64,000 nucleotides of DNA. Origin: Desulfonatronum thiosulfatophilum (GTDB taxonomy: Bacteria > Desulfobacterota > Desulfovibrionia > Desulfovibrionales > Desulfonatronaceae). Positions within the stretch are counted from its first letter, which is position 1. The number at the start of each line of letters is the position of its first letter. The stretch lies in assembly GCF_900104215.1 (NCBI RefSeq), contig NZ_FMXO01000002.1:211464-275463 (forward strand), written 5' to 3'. Of this stretch, positions 25,884-35,938 are shown piece after piece. The position numbers and the translations under genes are program-made. Under the pieces are notes generated by a model. It was not told where the DNA came from. It did not search any database and saw only the letters and a list, made by a program, of their open reading frames with translations.

Positions 25884-26108
25884 ATGCCTATTTTTGAATA
25901 TTCCTGTCCGGACTGCAATCTTGTTTTCGAGGACTTGACCCGGGCTTCGGATCAGGGAGACAAGACCTGCCCACAATGCCGGTCCGACAGAGCCGCAAAG
26001 ATTCTTTCCGTCTGCAGCAAGCCGGCTACCGCGGGCTCGAGTGCCGGTTCCTTCGCCGGGCACTCTGCACCCGCTTCCGGCTGTTCTTCAGGGAGAGGAT
26101 TTTCCTGA
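25884..26108 (+). CDS. FmdB-family zinc-ribbon protein
   Basis: A 74-aa small protein starting MPIFEYSCPDC, with a zinc-ribbon pair CPDC (8-11) and CPQC (29-32) and a flexible Ser/Gly/Ala tail. This is the standard FmdB/CxxC regulatory family layout; function is generally unassigned. GAGGAGAAC precedes the ATG. It converges with the radical-SAM gene, with 16 bases between stops. Confidence 0.9.
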   Translation: MPIFEYSCPDCNLVFEDLTRASDQGDKTCPQCRSDRAAKILSVCSKPATAGSSAGSFAGHSAPASGCSSGRGFS

Positions 26109-26124
26109 GGCGTGTAGTTCGGCT

Positions 26125-27828
26125 TCAGGTCTGAAGCCACTCATCCAGGCCGCACCGGCGGCAGCCCGGACAACCCGCCCCCGATTCTCCCGAGACGAGT
26201 ATCGAAGGGCACGGCGGGGTCTTGCGCCGTGCTCCGACTTTTTCCCATTCCTGCCGAAGATATTTCCGACTGACCCCCAAATCGATGACTTCCCAGGGAA
26301 ACACTTCGTCGTTCCCCCGCTCCCGGTCCAGATACCAGGACGGATCACCGGACCATTCGGACAGGGCATCGGCCCAGACATCCTGTTCCCGGCCTTGATT
26401 GGCCGCGGCCAGATGAATCAAATCATGGACACGCGCGTCTCCCCGGGCCAGCAACCCCTGCAAGCGCGCCAGCCAAGGCGAATCCGAGCGCACCTGCACT
26501 CCGGGTATCTTTTTGGCCGATCGGCGCACCATGGCAATCCGTTCCTTGAAAGTCTGCTCATCGGCCATGGCCGCCCACTGAAGCGGCGTCCAGGGCTTGG
26601 GCACCAGGCAACCGAGTCCCAGCGAGATCAGCTTCAGGTTCGTCTTGCGCTTCACCGCGCCGCTGGTTCTGGCCAAGTCCACTTCCTGAAGAAAGCGTCC
26701 GAACTCTTCCCAGTCCGCTTCCGTCTCCCCGGGCCAGCCCACCAGGAGATAAATTTTCAAATGGTTGAACCCTTTGCGCGAAAGCAGTTCCACGGTGCGC
26801 AAAAACGCCTCTTCCCGGACATGCTTGTTCATGGAGCAACGCAGCCCATGGCTGGACCCCTCCAAAGCCAGGGTCACGGTCCTCGTGCCCAGCCCGCGCA
26901 GGATGTCCAGCAGTTCCTCGCTCACGCCCTCGGCGCGCAGGGAGGACAGGGAGACATCCACTTTCTGCTCCCGCAGCCAGACCAGAAACGGGATCAAATC
27001 CGGCCAGTCCGTCAAGGCCGTGCCCACCAGCCCCACCTTGCGCGGCTTTGCCTGGAGCACGCGCTCCCGCAGAACCTCCACGGCCGCCAGACGGGGGGGG
27101 CGATACATGTACCCCGCGGCGCAAAAGCGGCACCCATGCGGACAGCCGCGATTGACCTCCAGCAGCAGGGTATCCCGAAACACGGCGTCCGGCGACGTGA
27201 AGCAGGATGTCACCGGTGCGACAAGTTCGCTTGCGGACCGGTCGCCGACATGCACGGCCCGGCGCACCGGAAGCGGGCTTTGTCCCGGCACGTAGACGCC
27301 GGGTATGGTCGCCACGGTCTCCAAGGCCAGTGAGCGGGAACCATTGCGAATGTAGATATCGGCCAGGGTCGTCAGACACTCCGCCAGCCCGGCCTCGGCC
27401 TCGCCCACCCAAAACAGATCCACGCTGGGCGTGATTGGGGCCGGATTCAAAAAAGCCAACGCCCCTCCGGCCATGATCAGGGGCCAGGAGGAGCGTTGGA
27501 CAGCCAAGGGAGGAATTGCTGAAACGTTGAGGATGCGGAGCAGGGCAAGATAGTCGAACTCATAGGTCAGGCTGAACGCCACGACGCCGTACTCGTTCAG
27601 TCCACGGCTCCCGGCAGGCCGCACGAGTTTGGCCTGATCCGGGTCCCAGAACACCGGTTCAACCGCCAAATTGGACTTGGCTTCCAGGAGTTGCAGGACC
27701 GCCTGCCATCCCAGACTGGAATAGGCCAGGCTGGCCTTCTGCGGAAAGACCAGGGCAATGGGCAACCGCCCGCCCCATTCCCGTTCCGGGACGGAAATGA
27801 GCCGGGCTTCCCGCCGACGGCGCTTCAC
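26125..27828 (-). CDS. Radical SAM protein with B12-binding-like N-terminal domain, downstream of ftsZ
   Basis: A 567-aa enzyme. The N-terminal region (about 25-180) resembles a cobalamin-binding-like domain found with this radical SAM class (ALVFPQKASLAYSSLGWQ, MAGGALAFLNPAPI). The radical SAM core (about 220-430) has the cluster motif CPHGCRFC near 236 and the SAM-associated TLALEGSSHGLR. The C-terminus is cysteine-rich (GAGCPGCRRCG). It starts at GTG 27828 with GGAGG 7 bases upstream. It is 31 bases after ftsZ, so probably the last cistron of the dcw operon. The linkage to ftsZ is familiar in Desulfovibrio-type genomes. The substrate is unknown. Confidence 0.85.
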   Translation of the reverse strand: MKRRRREARLISVPEREWGGRLPIALVFPQKASLAYSSLGWQAVLQLLEAKSNLAVEPVFWDPDQAKLVRPAGSRGLNEYGVVAFSLTYEFDYLALLRILNVSAIPPLAVQRSSWPLIMAGGALAFLNPAPITPSVDLFWVGEAEAGLAECLTTLADIYIRNGSRSLALETVATIPGVYVPGQSPLPVRRAVHVGDRSASELVAPVTSCFTSPDAVFRDTLLLEVNRGCPHGCRFCAAGYMYRPPRLAAVEVLRERVLQAKPRKVGLVGTALTDWPDLIPFLVWLREQKVDVSLSSLRAEGVSEELLDILRGLGTRTVTLALEGSSHGLRCSMNKHVREEAFLRTVELLSRKGFNHLKIYLLVGWPGETEADWEEFGRFLQEVDLARTSGAVKRKTNLKLISLGLGCLVPKPWTPLQWAAMADEQTFKERIAMVRRSAKKIPGVQVRSDSPWLARLQGLLARGDARVHDLIHLAAANQGREQDVWADALSEWSGDPSWYLDRERGNDEVFPWEVIDLGVSRKYLRQEWEKVGARRKTPPCPSILVSGESGAGCPGCRRCGLDEWLQT

Positions 27829-27859
27829 CCGAGCCTCCGCGCTGATTTACAAATCGTGA

Positions 27860-29170
27860 CTAGTCCGCCTGTTTGCGCAAAAAGGATGGAATTTCGAATT
27901 CCTCTTCATCAAAAATGAAGTCATCGCCCCCGCCGCCGGACGCAACCCTAAGCATTTTGTTCGACGCCTGACCGGAAGGACCGGAATGTCCCGCATGAGC
28001 GGAATGACCGGGATGAGCCGAATAGCTCCCATGGGCGGAATGGCTCTGCTCCGATTTCAACCCCTTGCGCAAATATGCCGGAATGCTTCTGTCTTCGTTC
28101 CCGGTGGGAACATACGGTTTGCGGACGACATTTCCGGAATTGCCGACATTGCTGCGTACCCCCCCCAGGTCGATCACCCGGGAAGCGTCCTCGCCGCGTC
28201 CGCATGCAGCGGATGTCGTGCCGATGCCCGTGGCGATGACCGTGATCCGCATTTCGTCGCCGGCTTCCTCATCGAACACCGTACCGAAGAAGATCTTGGC
28301 ATCGTCATGGGCCGCTTCATGAATGATGCTGGCGGCCTCGCTGACTTCGTCAATGGTCATGTCCGGAGCGCAGGTGATGTTCAGCAGCACGCCCTTGGCG
28401 CCATCAATGCTCACGTCTTCAAGCAGCGGGCTGTTGATGGCCTTCAATGCCGCTTCCCTGGCCCGACCTTCGCCCCTGGCAATGCCGGTGCCCATCATGG
28501 CCAGCCCCATTTCGGACATCACGGCCTTGACGTCCGCGAAGTCCAGGTTGATCAGGCCGGGAACCATGATCAGGTCGGAAATGCCCTTGACCGCGTAGAA
28601 CAGGACCTCGTCGGCCTTTTTGAGCATGTCCAGGAAGGCCGCTTTCTGCGAGGCCAGCGAGAGGAGCCGGTCATTGGGGATGGTGATGATGGTGTCCACG
28701 GCATCGGCCAAAGCTGCCGCGCCCTTTTCGGCCTGAAGCAGTCGCTTCTTGCCTTCAAAATAAAACGGCTTGGAAACAACGGCCACGGTCAGGGCTCCCA
28801 TTTCCCGGGCTACCTGCGCGATGACCGGAGCGGCGCCGGTTCCGGTTCCGCCGCCCATGCCCGCGGTTACGAAAACCATGTCCGCCGGTTCGAGCATCTT
28901 GCGGATCTGGTCCACGCTCTCCAGCGCGGCGTCCCGACCGATGTCGGGGTTGGCGCCGGCTCCCAGCCCCTTGGTCAGCTTTTCCCCGAGCTGGATTTTG
29001 TATTCGGCCCGTGATCGATTCAAGGCCTGCAGATCCGTGTTGGCCGCGATAAAAGTGACTCCCTTTAATGACGAGGAAATCATGTTGTTCACGGCATTGC
29101 TTCCGCCCCCGCCGACGCCGACGACCTTGATCAAGGCATTCGTGTCATTCTCAAGTTCCATGAATTGCAT
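27860..29170 (-). CDS. ftsZ: Cell division GTPase FtsZ
   Basis: The tubulin homologue that builds the Z-ring. The 436-aa protein has the nucleotide-binding glycine loop [14 protein letters not shown] near 17, the tubulin signature [10 protein letters not shown] near 105 and the T7 catalytic loop [11 protein letters not shown] near 207. The conserved C-terminal tail [10 protein letters not shown] binds FtsA/ZipA-type partners. The disordered linker is unusual: a run of [14 protein letters not shown] units rich in His, Gly and Ser (about 385-412). GGAGGAG lies 5 bases before ATG 29170. It follows ftsA with a 125-base gap. Confidence 0.97.
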   Translation of the reverse strand: MQFMELENDTNALIKVVGVGGGGSNAVNNMISSSLKGVTFIAANTDLQALNRSRAEYKIQLGEKLTKGLGAGANPDIGRDAALESVDQIRKMLEPADMVFVTAGMGGGTGTGAAPVIAQVAREMGALTVAVVSKPFYFEGKKRLLQAEKGAAALADAVDTIITIPNDRLLSLASQKAAFLDMLKKADEVLFYAVKGISDLIMVPGLINLDFADVKAVMSEMGLAMMGTGIARGEGRAREAALKAINSPLLEDVSIDGAKGVLLNITCAPDMTIDEVSEAASIIHEAAHDDAKIFFGTVFDEEAGDEMRITVIATGIGTTSAACGRGEDASRVIDLGGVRSNVGNSGNVVRKPYVPTGNEDRSIPAYLRKGLKSEQSHSAHGSYSAHPGHSAHAGHSGPSGQASNKMLRVASGGGGDDFIFDEEEFEIPSFLRKQAD

Positions 29171-29295
29171 CTCTACTCCTCCCTGCTTCGGTTTCCCATG
29201 GTCAAATTGTCTTCAGTCAGAATCCAGCTCCGCAACAAGCGATCTTCCGGCATCATTTCGTTTTTTCTTTCGTCAGGACGATTTTCGGACACAGG

Positions 29296-30537
29296 TCAGG
29301 AGACATCCGAGAACCACTTTCGCATTCTGTTCAGAATGCGGTTGAAAATATGCGTATCCCGAATCCGAAACCGCTGATCCAGGCCTTCCTTGCGCGCCCC
29401 GTACATCAGCAATCCCACCGCGGTGGAATACATCGGATTCATCACCACGTCCTTCAAGCCACCTACGTCCCGGGGGTACCCGACCCGGGTCGGGAGATTA
29501 AAAATCTGCTCTCCCAGTTCGGCCATTCCGTCCAGCAGCGAAGACCCCCCGGTCAGCACGATACCCGCCCCAATCAGGTTCTTGCAGCCTGACTGATTCA
29601 GGTCCTGTTCCACCAGCGCCAGAATTTCCTCCATCCTCGGCTCGCAAATTTCAGCCAGGACCCTTCTGGATACCCGCCGCGGCTCCCGTCCGCCAACGCT
29701 GGGCACATCGATGATTTCATCCTTCTGCACGATGTCCGTCAGCGCGCAGCCGTACTTGATCTTGATCTTTTCCGCGGCCAGCATGGGCGTGCGCAGGCCG
29801 AAGGCAATGTCGTTGGTCAGGTTGCTCCCGCCCAAAGCCAGGACCGAGGTGTACTTGATCGAATTGTTGGAAAAAATGGCTACATCCGTGGTTCCGCCCC
29901 CCACATCGACCAGGGCCACGCCGATCTCCCGCTCCTCCGGGGTGAGCACCGCTTCCGTGGAAGCCAGTGACTGCAGGACAATGTCCGCGACATCCAATCC
30001 GGCCCGGTGGCAGGAGCGGATAATGTTTTGCGCGCTGCTCACCGCTCCGGTGACGATATGCACCTTGACCTCCAGGCGCACGCCGGCCATGCCGATGGGA
30101 TCGGCAATGCCGTTTTGTTCGTCTACGATGAATTCCTGGGGCAGGATGTGGATCACTTCCCGGTCCAACGGGATGGCCACGGCCTTGGCAGCGTCGATAA
30201 CCCGCTCAACATCTTTTTGCGTGACCTCGCCGCCCTTGACCGCGATCACGCCATGGCTGTTGAAACCCTTGATATGGCTGCCGGCGATGCCGGAATAGAC
30301 CGAGCGGATCTCGCACCCCGCCATCAATTCCGCTTCTTCCAGGGCTTTCTTGATGCATTGCACGGTCTGTTCGATGTTCACCACGACGCCTTTGCGCAGT
30401 CCCGAGGACGGAGCCGTACCGATTCCCACGACGTCCACGCCGCCGGGAGTGGCCTCTCCGACCACGGTGCAGATTTTCGTGGTTCCGATGTCCAGGCCGA
30501 CGATGAGATCGGACTTGGACGATGATTTCTTGGCCAT
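29296..30537 (-). CDS. ftsA: Cell division protein FtsA
   Basis: The actin-like ATPase that tethers FtsZ to the membrane. The 413-aa protein starts MAKKSSSKSDLIVGLDIGTTK, with the phosphate 1 motif at DIGTTKICTVV. The SHS2 1C subdomain includes IKGFNSHGVIAVKGGEV. Phosphate 2 is VDVGGGTTDVAIF near 205 and the adenosine motif is GIVLTGGSSLLDGM near 335. The C-terminal amphipathic helix is NRILNRMRKWFSDV. ATG 30537 has AGGAG 8 bases upstream; the frame open from 30690 lies inside ftsQ and is not used. Confidence 0.96.
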   Translation of the reverse strand: MAKKSSSKSDLIVGLDIGTTKICTVVGEATPGGVDVVGIGTAPSSGLRKGVVVNIEQTVQCIKKALEEAELMAGCEIRSVYSGIAGSHIKGFNSHGVIAVKGGEVTQKDVERVIDAAKAVAIPLDREVIHILPQEFIVDEQNGIADPIGMAGVRLEVKVHIVTGAVSSAQNIIRSCHRAGLDVADIVLQSLASTEAVLTPEEREIGVALVDVGGGTTDVAIFSNNSIKYTSVLALGGSNLTNDIAFGLRTPMLAAEKIKIKYGCALTDIVQKDEIIDVPSVGGREPRRVSRRVLAEICEPRMEEILALVEQDLNQSGCKNLIGAGIVLTGGSSLLDGMAELGEQIFNLPTRVGYPRDVGGLKDVVMNPMYSTAVGLLMYGARKEGLDQRFRIRDTHIFNRILNRMRKWFSDVS

Positions 30538-30563
30538 CCTTTTGCTCCTCGATAGTTTTTCCG

Positions 30564-31481
30564 TCAGGGCTGTCTCAGCTGGACCCACGCCTTGCCCGAC
30601 ATGACCGTCAACCGCGCGGTGTTCTGGAGTTCCCCTCTCGCCGTCAGATCCTCCCACACCCGGTTCATGATCCCGCGGTGCTCGCGCCACCCGGAAAGGT
30701 CGAAATGGGCCACCATGCCCCGATCCTCGAGATATAATCGCACGATGTTGGCGTCTTCAATTTTCAGCCAGGCAACTTCCGAGAAACTGAACGGAAATTC
30801 CAGCCGCTCCACCGCGCGCACCCATTCGTCCATCAACCGCCAGTTCGGCTCGATGCCTTCCTCGATGATCAGGGCGGGCAAGGAAACGAATTTCCCGATT
30901 TCCAGAGCGACGATGGGAACTCCGTTCCGATCCGCATAATACAGGGCGCTGCCGCGTTGGATCCAGAAAAATGGCTCCCGCTCCACAATGTTTATGACCA
31001 GACCGTCGGGCAACGTCCGTCTGACGGTCACGCTTTCAATCCAGGGGTTATTTTGCAGCTTGCGGCTCATCTCTCCCAGGCTGACTTCAAGGATGTTCAT
31101 CCCCACGCCAACGCCGCTCAGATTCAGAATCTCCACTGTGGACAACTGACGGTTGCCATTGACGTCCACATGCGAAACCGCAAAATGCGTGGAAGAAGTC
31201 AGGGTGCGGTAACCGTAGATCAGCCCCAGGCTGATCCCGCCCAGCAGGGCCAGGATGATCGCCAGAACAAAGCTCCAACCCACTGCGCGAAGCAGAAGCA
31301 CTATGACTGTCAGCGTCGTACCACCCCGGCGGCTTTGCGCGGTTGCGACGTTTCTGGCAGCTTTGGTCGGCTTCTGCCTCGGGGCGGCGGGAGCTGCCTT
31401 CTTGCGCGTCCACTTGTTGCTCTTGCGCGACGTGGGCGCGAACCATCCGCCCGACCTTTCACGGACCACGGCCACGCTCAT
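30564..31481 (-). CDS. ftsQ: Cell division protein FtsQ/DivIB
   Basis: A bitopic divisome protein of 305 aa. It has a basic cytoplasmic tail (about 1-60, Lys/Arg/Ala-rich), one transmembrane helix (about 68-95), a POTRA domain (FAVSHVDVNGNRQLSTVEIL near 108) and a beta domain (NPWIESVTVRRTLPDGLVI, then VEREPFFWIQRG). Its ATG at 31481 overlaps the murB stop (ATGA). The cytoplasmic tail is longer than in E. coli FtsQ. Confidence 0.93.
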   Translation of the reverse strand: MSVAVVRERSGGWFAPTSRKSNKWTRKKAAPAAPRQKPTKAARNVATAQSRRGGTTLTVIVLLLRAVGWSFVLAIILALLGGISLGLIYGYRTLTSSTHFAVSHVDVNGNRQLSTVEILNLSGVGVGMNILEVSLGEMSRKLQNNPWIESVTVRRTLPDGLVINIVEREPFFWIQRGSALYYADRNGVPIVALEIGKFVSLPALIIEEGIEPNWRLMDEWVRAVERLEFPFSFSEVAWLKIEDANIVRLYLEDRGMVAHFDLSGWREHRGIMNRVWEDLTARGELQNTARLTVMSGKAWVQLRQP

Positions 31482-32359
31482 GGAATGATCCTGACCTCGG
31501 TGGCCAATGCCACCCCGAAATGTTTCCAAACCCGTTCCCTGGCCATGTCCAGCAGCTCGAAGGCGTCGCTGGCCGAGCCGCCGCCCAGGTTCACCAGGAA
31601 ATTGGCGTGCTTGTCTGAAAAGGCCATTTTTCCGAGCTCAAAACCGCGCAAGCCGGCCTGGTCCAGGAGCTTGCCCGCCGGTTGTTCCGGAGCCGGGTTC
31701 TTGAAGACGCACCCCGCCGAGGCCATGGTCACCGGCTGGGTCTGCTTTTTCCGGCCATACCATTGCTGCATTCGGTTCCTGATCATGGAAGGCGTGGACA
31801 ATCCAAGCCGCAAGCGGATCGCGACCACGATCTGCAAGGCGTCATCCATCCCGGAGTCGAAGCGCCGGTATCCGAACTCCATGTCCGCTGCTTCCTTCCA
31901 GACGCACCCCTGGGTAGGCGTCCAAATCCGTACCTGTTCCAGAACATGGACCATTTCCACGCCGTACGATCCGGCATTCATGGCCACGGCGCCGCCCACC
32001 GAACCGGGAATCCCCGTCCACTGCTCCAATCCGCCAAACCCTCGCGAACGGCACCAGGCGAGCAAGCGAGGCAGACGCAGCGCCGCGGGCACCTGGATCA
32101 GGGCGAAGTCCCGGCCCGTTTCCAGAACCTCCGGCTCACCGGGTTGGACCAGGCGGACCAGCACCAGGGGCAAGCGTCCATCCTTGGCCAAAACATTGCT
32201 TCCCTCACCAAGAACCAGCGCCTCGCCACCCAGGGACGCGAGTTGCACTTGCAGACCGTCCAGGTCCCGCTCATCCTCCAGGATGATTTCGGCAATGGCT
32301 GCACCTCCGAGGCGCAACGTCGTCCTTTCGGCCAGGACCGGATCAGTCAGGATTCTCAC
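31478..32359 (-). CDS. murB: UDP-N-acetylenolpyruvoylglucosamine reductase MurB
   Basis: The FAD- and NADPH-dependent enzyme making UDP-MurNAc. The 293-aa protein has [11 protein letters not shown] near 49 (FAD loop), [18 protein letters not shown] near 114, the active serine in [11 protein letters not shown] near 212 and a C-terminal [13 protein letters not shown] 32359, overlapping the murC stop (GTGTGAG) with GGAGG 4 bases before, is a better start than the frame open from 32392. It appears to be a type I MurB. Confidence 0.93.
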   Translation of the reverse strand: MRILTDPVLAERTTLRLGGAAIAEIILEDERDLDGLQVQLASLGGEALVLGEGSNVLAKDGRLPLVLVRLVQPGEPEVLETGRDFALIQVPAALRLPRLLAWCRSRGFGGLEQWTGIPGSVGGAVAMNAGSYGVEMVHVLEQVRIWTPTQGCVWKEAADMEFGYRRFDSGMDDALQIVVAIRLRLGLSTPSMIRNRMQQWYGRKKQTQPVTMASAGCVFKNPAPEQPAGKLLDQAGLRGFELGKMAFSDKHANFLVNLGGGSASDAFELLDMARERVWKHFGVALATEVRIIP

Positions 32360-33720
32360 ACCGCCTCCAGATAGCTCTGACCCACCTGCCACACGCTTCC
32401 CGCGCCCAGGGTCAGCAACACGTCCCCGGGCCGCAAAATCTTGGGCAGAGCCGCACCGGCTTTTTCCATGTCCGGAAAGAACGTCACCGGAGTCTTGCTG
32501 ACCTGCCGGATGCCCTGGGCCAGACTGATCCCGCTGATTCCCGGCAGTGGAGCTTCGGATGCCGGATAGATCTCCAGAAGCAGCAATTGCTGAACTCCCT
32601 CGAAAGCGCGGCAGAAATCCCCGAACAGTGCCTTGGTCCTGGTAAAGCGATGCGGCTGGAACAGCACCACCAACCGACGTCCTGGAAAATATTCCAGCGC
32701 GGTTTGAATCGTGGCGACGATCTCCTTAGGGTGGTGCCCGTAGTCATCCACCACGGTGACGCCGCCGCCCTCACCCTTGATCTCGAAACGCCGTCCCACG
32801 CCGCCAAAGTTCTTCAATCCCCGCAACACTGCATCCCTGGGCAGCCCGGCTTCAATGGCCACGCCCACCGCGCCCAGAGCGTTCAGGACATTATGTCGTC
32901 CCGGATGGCCCAGGTTGACCTCTCCCCACGGCTGGCCGCGCCAAAAGATCTGGAAATGATTGCCCGGATGATTTCTGAGCGGCACTCCGCGCACGTCGTT
33001 GTCCTGGCCGAATCCGTAGGTCACCACGGGCCGCCGCACCTGGGGCAGGACGTCCTGCACGCCGGGATCGTCGCCGCAGACCACGTTCAAACCATAGAAG
33101 GGAATCTTGTTCATGAACTGAACGAAGGCGCTTTTGATGGTCGCCAGGTCCGGATAGAAATCCAGGTGGTCGGCATCGATATTGGTCACCACGCTGATGA
33201 TCGGAAAGAGGCACAGAAAGGAACCGTCGGATTCGTCCGCCTCGGCGATGAGGTATTCGCCCTGCCCCAGCAGGGCGTTGCTGCCGTAGCTGCGCAAACG
33301 CCCGCCGATGATCACCGTGGGGTCAAGACCGGCCTCCATGAAAATGGTCGCCAAAAGAGAGGTGGTGGTGGTCTTGCCATGGGTTCCGGCCACGGCGATG
33401 CCGGTGCGCAACCGCATCAGCTCCGCCAGCATCTCCGCCCTCGGGATGACCGGTATGCCGCGTTCCCTGGCTTCCTGCACCTCGGGATTGTCGTCCCTGA
33501 CGGCGGTGGACTTGACCAGGACCTGGGCTCGGCCCAGATTTCCGCGACTGTGTCCCACCGAAGTGATTGCGCCCAACGACCTCAGATGGTCCAGGACCGG
33601 TCCGGTAGCCAGATCCGACCCGGACACTTCATAGCCCAGGTTCAGCAGCACCTCCGCAATGCCGCTCATCCCGGAACCGCCCAGACCGACCATGTGTATG
33701 GATTTGACTTTCGACTTCAT
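32356..33720 (-). CDS. murC: UDP-N-acetylmuramate-L-alanine ligase MurC
   Basis: This ligase adds L-Ala to UDP-MurNAc using ATP. The 454-aa protein has the dinucleotide fold [17 protein letters not shown] at the N-terminus, the ATP loop [10 protein letters not shown] near 112 and the Mur central motif EADESDGSF near 163. Also visible are [11 protein letters not shown] near 186, [15 protein letters not shown] near 278 and [12 protein letters not shown] near 322. ATG overlaps the murG stop (ATGA). Confidence 0.97.
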   Translation of the reverse strand: MKSKVKSIHMVGLGGSGMSGIAEVLLNLGYEVSGSDLATGPVLDHLRSLGAITSVGHSRGNLGRAQVLVKSTAVRDDNPEVQEARERGIPVIPRAEMLAELMRLRTGIAVAGTHGKTTTTSLLATIFMEAGLDPTVIIGGRLRSYGSNALLGQGEYLIAEADESDGSFLCLFPIISVVTNIDADHLDFYPDLATIKSAFVQFMNKIPFYGLNVVCGDDPGVQDVLPQVRRPVVTYGFGQDNDVRGVPLRNHPGNHFQIFWRGQPWGEVNLGHPGRHNVLNALGAVGVAIEAGLPRDAVLRGLKNFGGVGRRFEIKGEGGGVTVVDDYGHHPKEIVATIQTALEYFPGRRLVVLFQPHRFTRTKALFGDFCRAFEGVQQLLLLEIYPASEAPLPGISGISLAQGIRQVSKTPVTFFPDMEKAGAALPKILRPGDVLLTLGAGSVWQVGQSYLEAV

Positions 33721-34799
33721 GTTCCGTGCACCAAACCTTCAAGTTCCCGGACCACCGCGGCGCCGGCATCCGGCCGCCCCAGTTCCCAGGCAGACTTGCT
33801 CATGTCCCGCAGCTTGCCGGGAATATCCAATAAATCCTTGACCACCGCCCACAACTGGACCCGCGCCAGATAACTTTCCATCAACACCATGGCTGCTCCA
33901 GCCTGTTCCAGATGCCGGGCGTTGAGCATCTGGTGGTTGTGGGTGGCATAGGGAAAAGGAATCAACACGCTGGGCTTGCCCATGGCGGTCAATTCCGCCA
34001 GGGTGGTTGCCCCGGCCCGGCAGACCACCAGATCCGCCCAGCCATAGGCCTCGGCGACATTATCGATGAACGGTTCCACCCGGGCCTTGTCCCACCCCGC
34101 CTGACTGTATCCGTTTGCGACCCGTTCCAGATCCGCCGGTCCGGTCTGATGCCATAGCGAAATTCGTTCTTCCTGAAATCCGTCCAGGGATTCCAACACC
34201 GCCTGGTTGATGGCTTTAGCACCCTGGCTGCCCCCCAGAATCAGGACGTTGCGCCGGGGACTTTCACCGGCGGGCTCAATGGTTCGCAGTTCGCGCACCG
34301 CTTGCCGCAGGGGATTCCCCGTGTACACGACCTTGTCCGGATCGAAGAACCCGCGCTCATCGGGCAGGGAAAGCAGCACCTTGCGCACCAGTCTGCCCAG
34401 GAGCCTGTTGGTCATACCGGGAAAACCGTTCTGTTCATGGATGGCCGTGGGAATGCGGCTCATCCAGGCCGCCAGAACCGTGGAAAACCCGGCGTACCCG
34501 CCCAGTCCCAGGACCACGTCGGGTTTGAAGCGGCGCAGAATCCCCATGGCCTGAACCACGCTGCGCGGAAGCCATCCCAGGATGCCCAGGGCCCGCCAGC
34601 CCCGCCCCAGAACCCCGGCTACGGGAAGGGCCTCGAAGGCCAACCCAGCTTGGGACGCTAATTTTCCCTCCGGACCACGTGTACCGCCGACAAACAGCAA
34701 TTCAATCGCTGGATGGCGGGCTCGCAGCTCCTCGGCCACGGCCAGGGCCGGAAAGATATGGCCGCCCGTGCCGCCCGTGGTTAAAATCACCCTGTTCAT
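33717..34799 (-). CDS. murG: UDP-GlcNAc:lipid I transferase MurG
   Basis: The GT28 glycosyltransferase that converts lipid I to lipid II at the inner membrane face. The 360-aa protein has [19 protein letters not shown] near 6, GGYAGF near 98, [12 protein letters not shown] near 122, [13 protein letters not shown] near 188 and [20 protein letters not shown] near 262. ATG 34799 overlaps the ftsW stop. The 155 extra N-terminal codons of the frame open to 35264 lie inside ftsW and are rejected. Confidence 0.97.
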   Translation of the reverse strand: MNRVILTTGGTGGHIFPALAVAEELRARHPAIELLFVGGTRGPEGKLASQAGLAFEALPVAGVLGRGWRALGILGWLPRSVVQAMGILRRFKPDVVLGLGGYAGFSTVLAAWMSRIPTAIHEQNGFPGMTNRLLGRLVRKVLLSLPDERGFFDPDKVVYTGNPLRQAVRELRTIEPAGESPRRNVLILGGSQGAKAINQAVLESLDGFQEERISLWHQTGPADLERVANGYSQAGWDKARVEPFIDNVAEAYGWADLVVCRAGATTLAELTAMGKPSVLIPFPYATHNHQMLNARHLEQAGAAMVLMESYLARVQLWAVVKDLLDIPGKLRDMSKSAWELGRPDAGAAVVRELEGLVHGT

Positions 34800-35938
34800 G
34801 CGCGACCGCCTGTCCTGGAAAGATTCAACAAAACGCCCACGCAGAACATGGAGATGACCAGACTCGATCCGCCGTAACTCAAAAACGGCATGGGCACCCC
34901 CTTGGGTGGAACCACCCCCAGCACCACGGCCATGTTCAGCACGGCTCCCAGAGCCAGGATGAGCAACATCCCAAAGGCGATGAACCGTTCCTGCATCCCT
35001 TCCTGGATTCTGGCGATGCGCATGCCCCGCCAGAAGAGCAGAGCCATGAGAATGAAGATCATGGATATCCCGAGAAATCCCAATTCCTCGCCGATCACCG
35101 CCAGGATGAAGTCGGTATGCGCCGCGGGCAGAAAAAAGAGCTTCTGTTTTCCGGCTCCCAGGCCGGCGCCCAGCCACCCCCCGCTTCCCAGAGCGTAGAA
35201 GGATTGCACCAGTTGGTAGCCGACATCCTGGGCGTCCTGAAATGGATCCAGGAAGGCGAACCATCGCCGGAAGCGGTAGGGTGAACTCATGACCAGGAAT
35301 ATTGCGGCCATTAAAGCTAAAAAGGAGGTTGCCCCCAAATGGACCAGCCGGGACCCGCCGACCAGGCTGATGCAGAACAGCAACAGCATCAGGGATGCCG
35401 CGCCGCCGAAATCAGGCTGGGCCAGCAGAAACAGACACAGCATGCCGGTTATGCACAGCGGCGGCAGAAAGCCAACGCTGAAGGAGCGGATCATTTCCTG
35501 TTTGCGGCTGAAAAACGAGGCCAGGTAGAGAACCAGCGCCACCTTGGCGATTTCCAGCGGCTGAACCGCAATGGGGCCCAGGGACAACCAGCGTTTCGCG
35601 CCCCCGGCCTGTATTCCCAGTGGGGTGAAAATGGTCAACGCCAGCAACCCAGCGGCCACCGCAAGCCAGACATACACGAATCGCAGATAGAGTTGGCGCG
35701 GAAGCAGCGCCGCCACGGCCATGACGCAGAGTCCCACGATCAGGAACACCATGTGCCGCTTGAAAAAAAAGTACTTGTCCCCCCAGAACCGCTCCGCCAT
35801 GATTCCGCTGGAACTGAGGACCATGATCAACCCCAGCCCGCACAGCACGATGGTTAAGGTCAGCAGCCAATAATCCATGTCGGGCTGCTGTCCCGCCCGC
35901 CGCGCCGCGGTTCCCTGTTCGGAAAGAAGGCTAGCCAT
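34796..35938 (-). CDS. ftsW: SEDS peptidoglycan glycosyltransferase FtsW
   Basis: The division-specific SEDS polymerase partnered with FtsI. The 380-aa protein has about ten hydrophobic helices. Conserved motifs are LVLSSSGIMAER-like MVLSSSGIMAERF near 39, GAKRWLSLGPIAVQPLEIAK near 105, LAQPDFGGAASL near 170, AAHTDFILAVIGEELG near 272 and the terminal PFLSYGGSSL. ATG 35938 overlaps murD by 8 bases and has GGAG 7 bases upstream. Confidence 0.95.
   Translation of the reverse strand: MASLLSEQGTAARRAGQQPDMDYWLLTLTIVLCGLGLIMVLSSSGIMAERFWGDKYFFFKRHMVFLIVGLCVMAVAALLPRQLYLRFVYVWLAVAAGLLALTIFTPLGIQAGGAKRWLSLGPIAVQPLEIAKVALVLYLASFFSRKQEMIRSFSVGFLPPLCITGMLCLFLLAQPDFGGAASLMLLLFCISLVGGSRLVHLGATSFLALMAAIFLVMSSPYRFRRWFAFLDPFQDAQDVGYQLVQSFYALGSGGWLGAGLGAGKQKLFFLPAAHTDFILAVIGEELGFLGISMIFILMALLFWRGMRIARIQEGMQERFIAFGMLLILALGAVLNMAVVLGVVPPKGVPMPFLSYGGSSLVISMFCVGVLLNLSRTGGRA

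Noticed and set aside
26041..27333. 430-codon plus-strand frame opposite the radical SAM gene
   Set aside because: Translation is Pro/Arg/Gln-rich without domains; the minus-strand radical SAM frame is clearly the gene.
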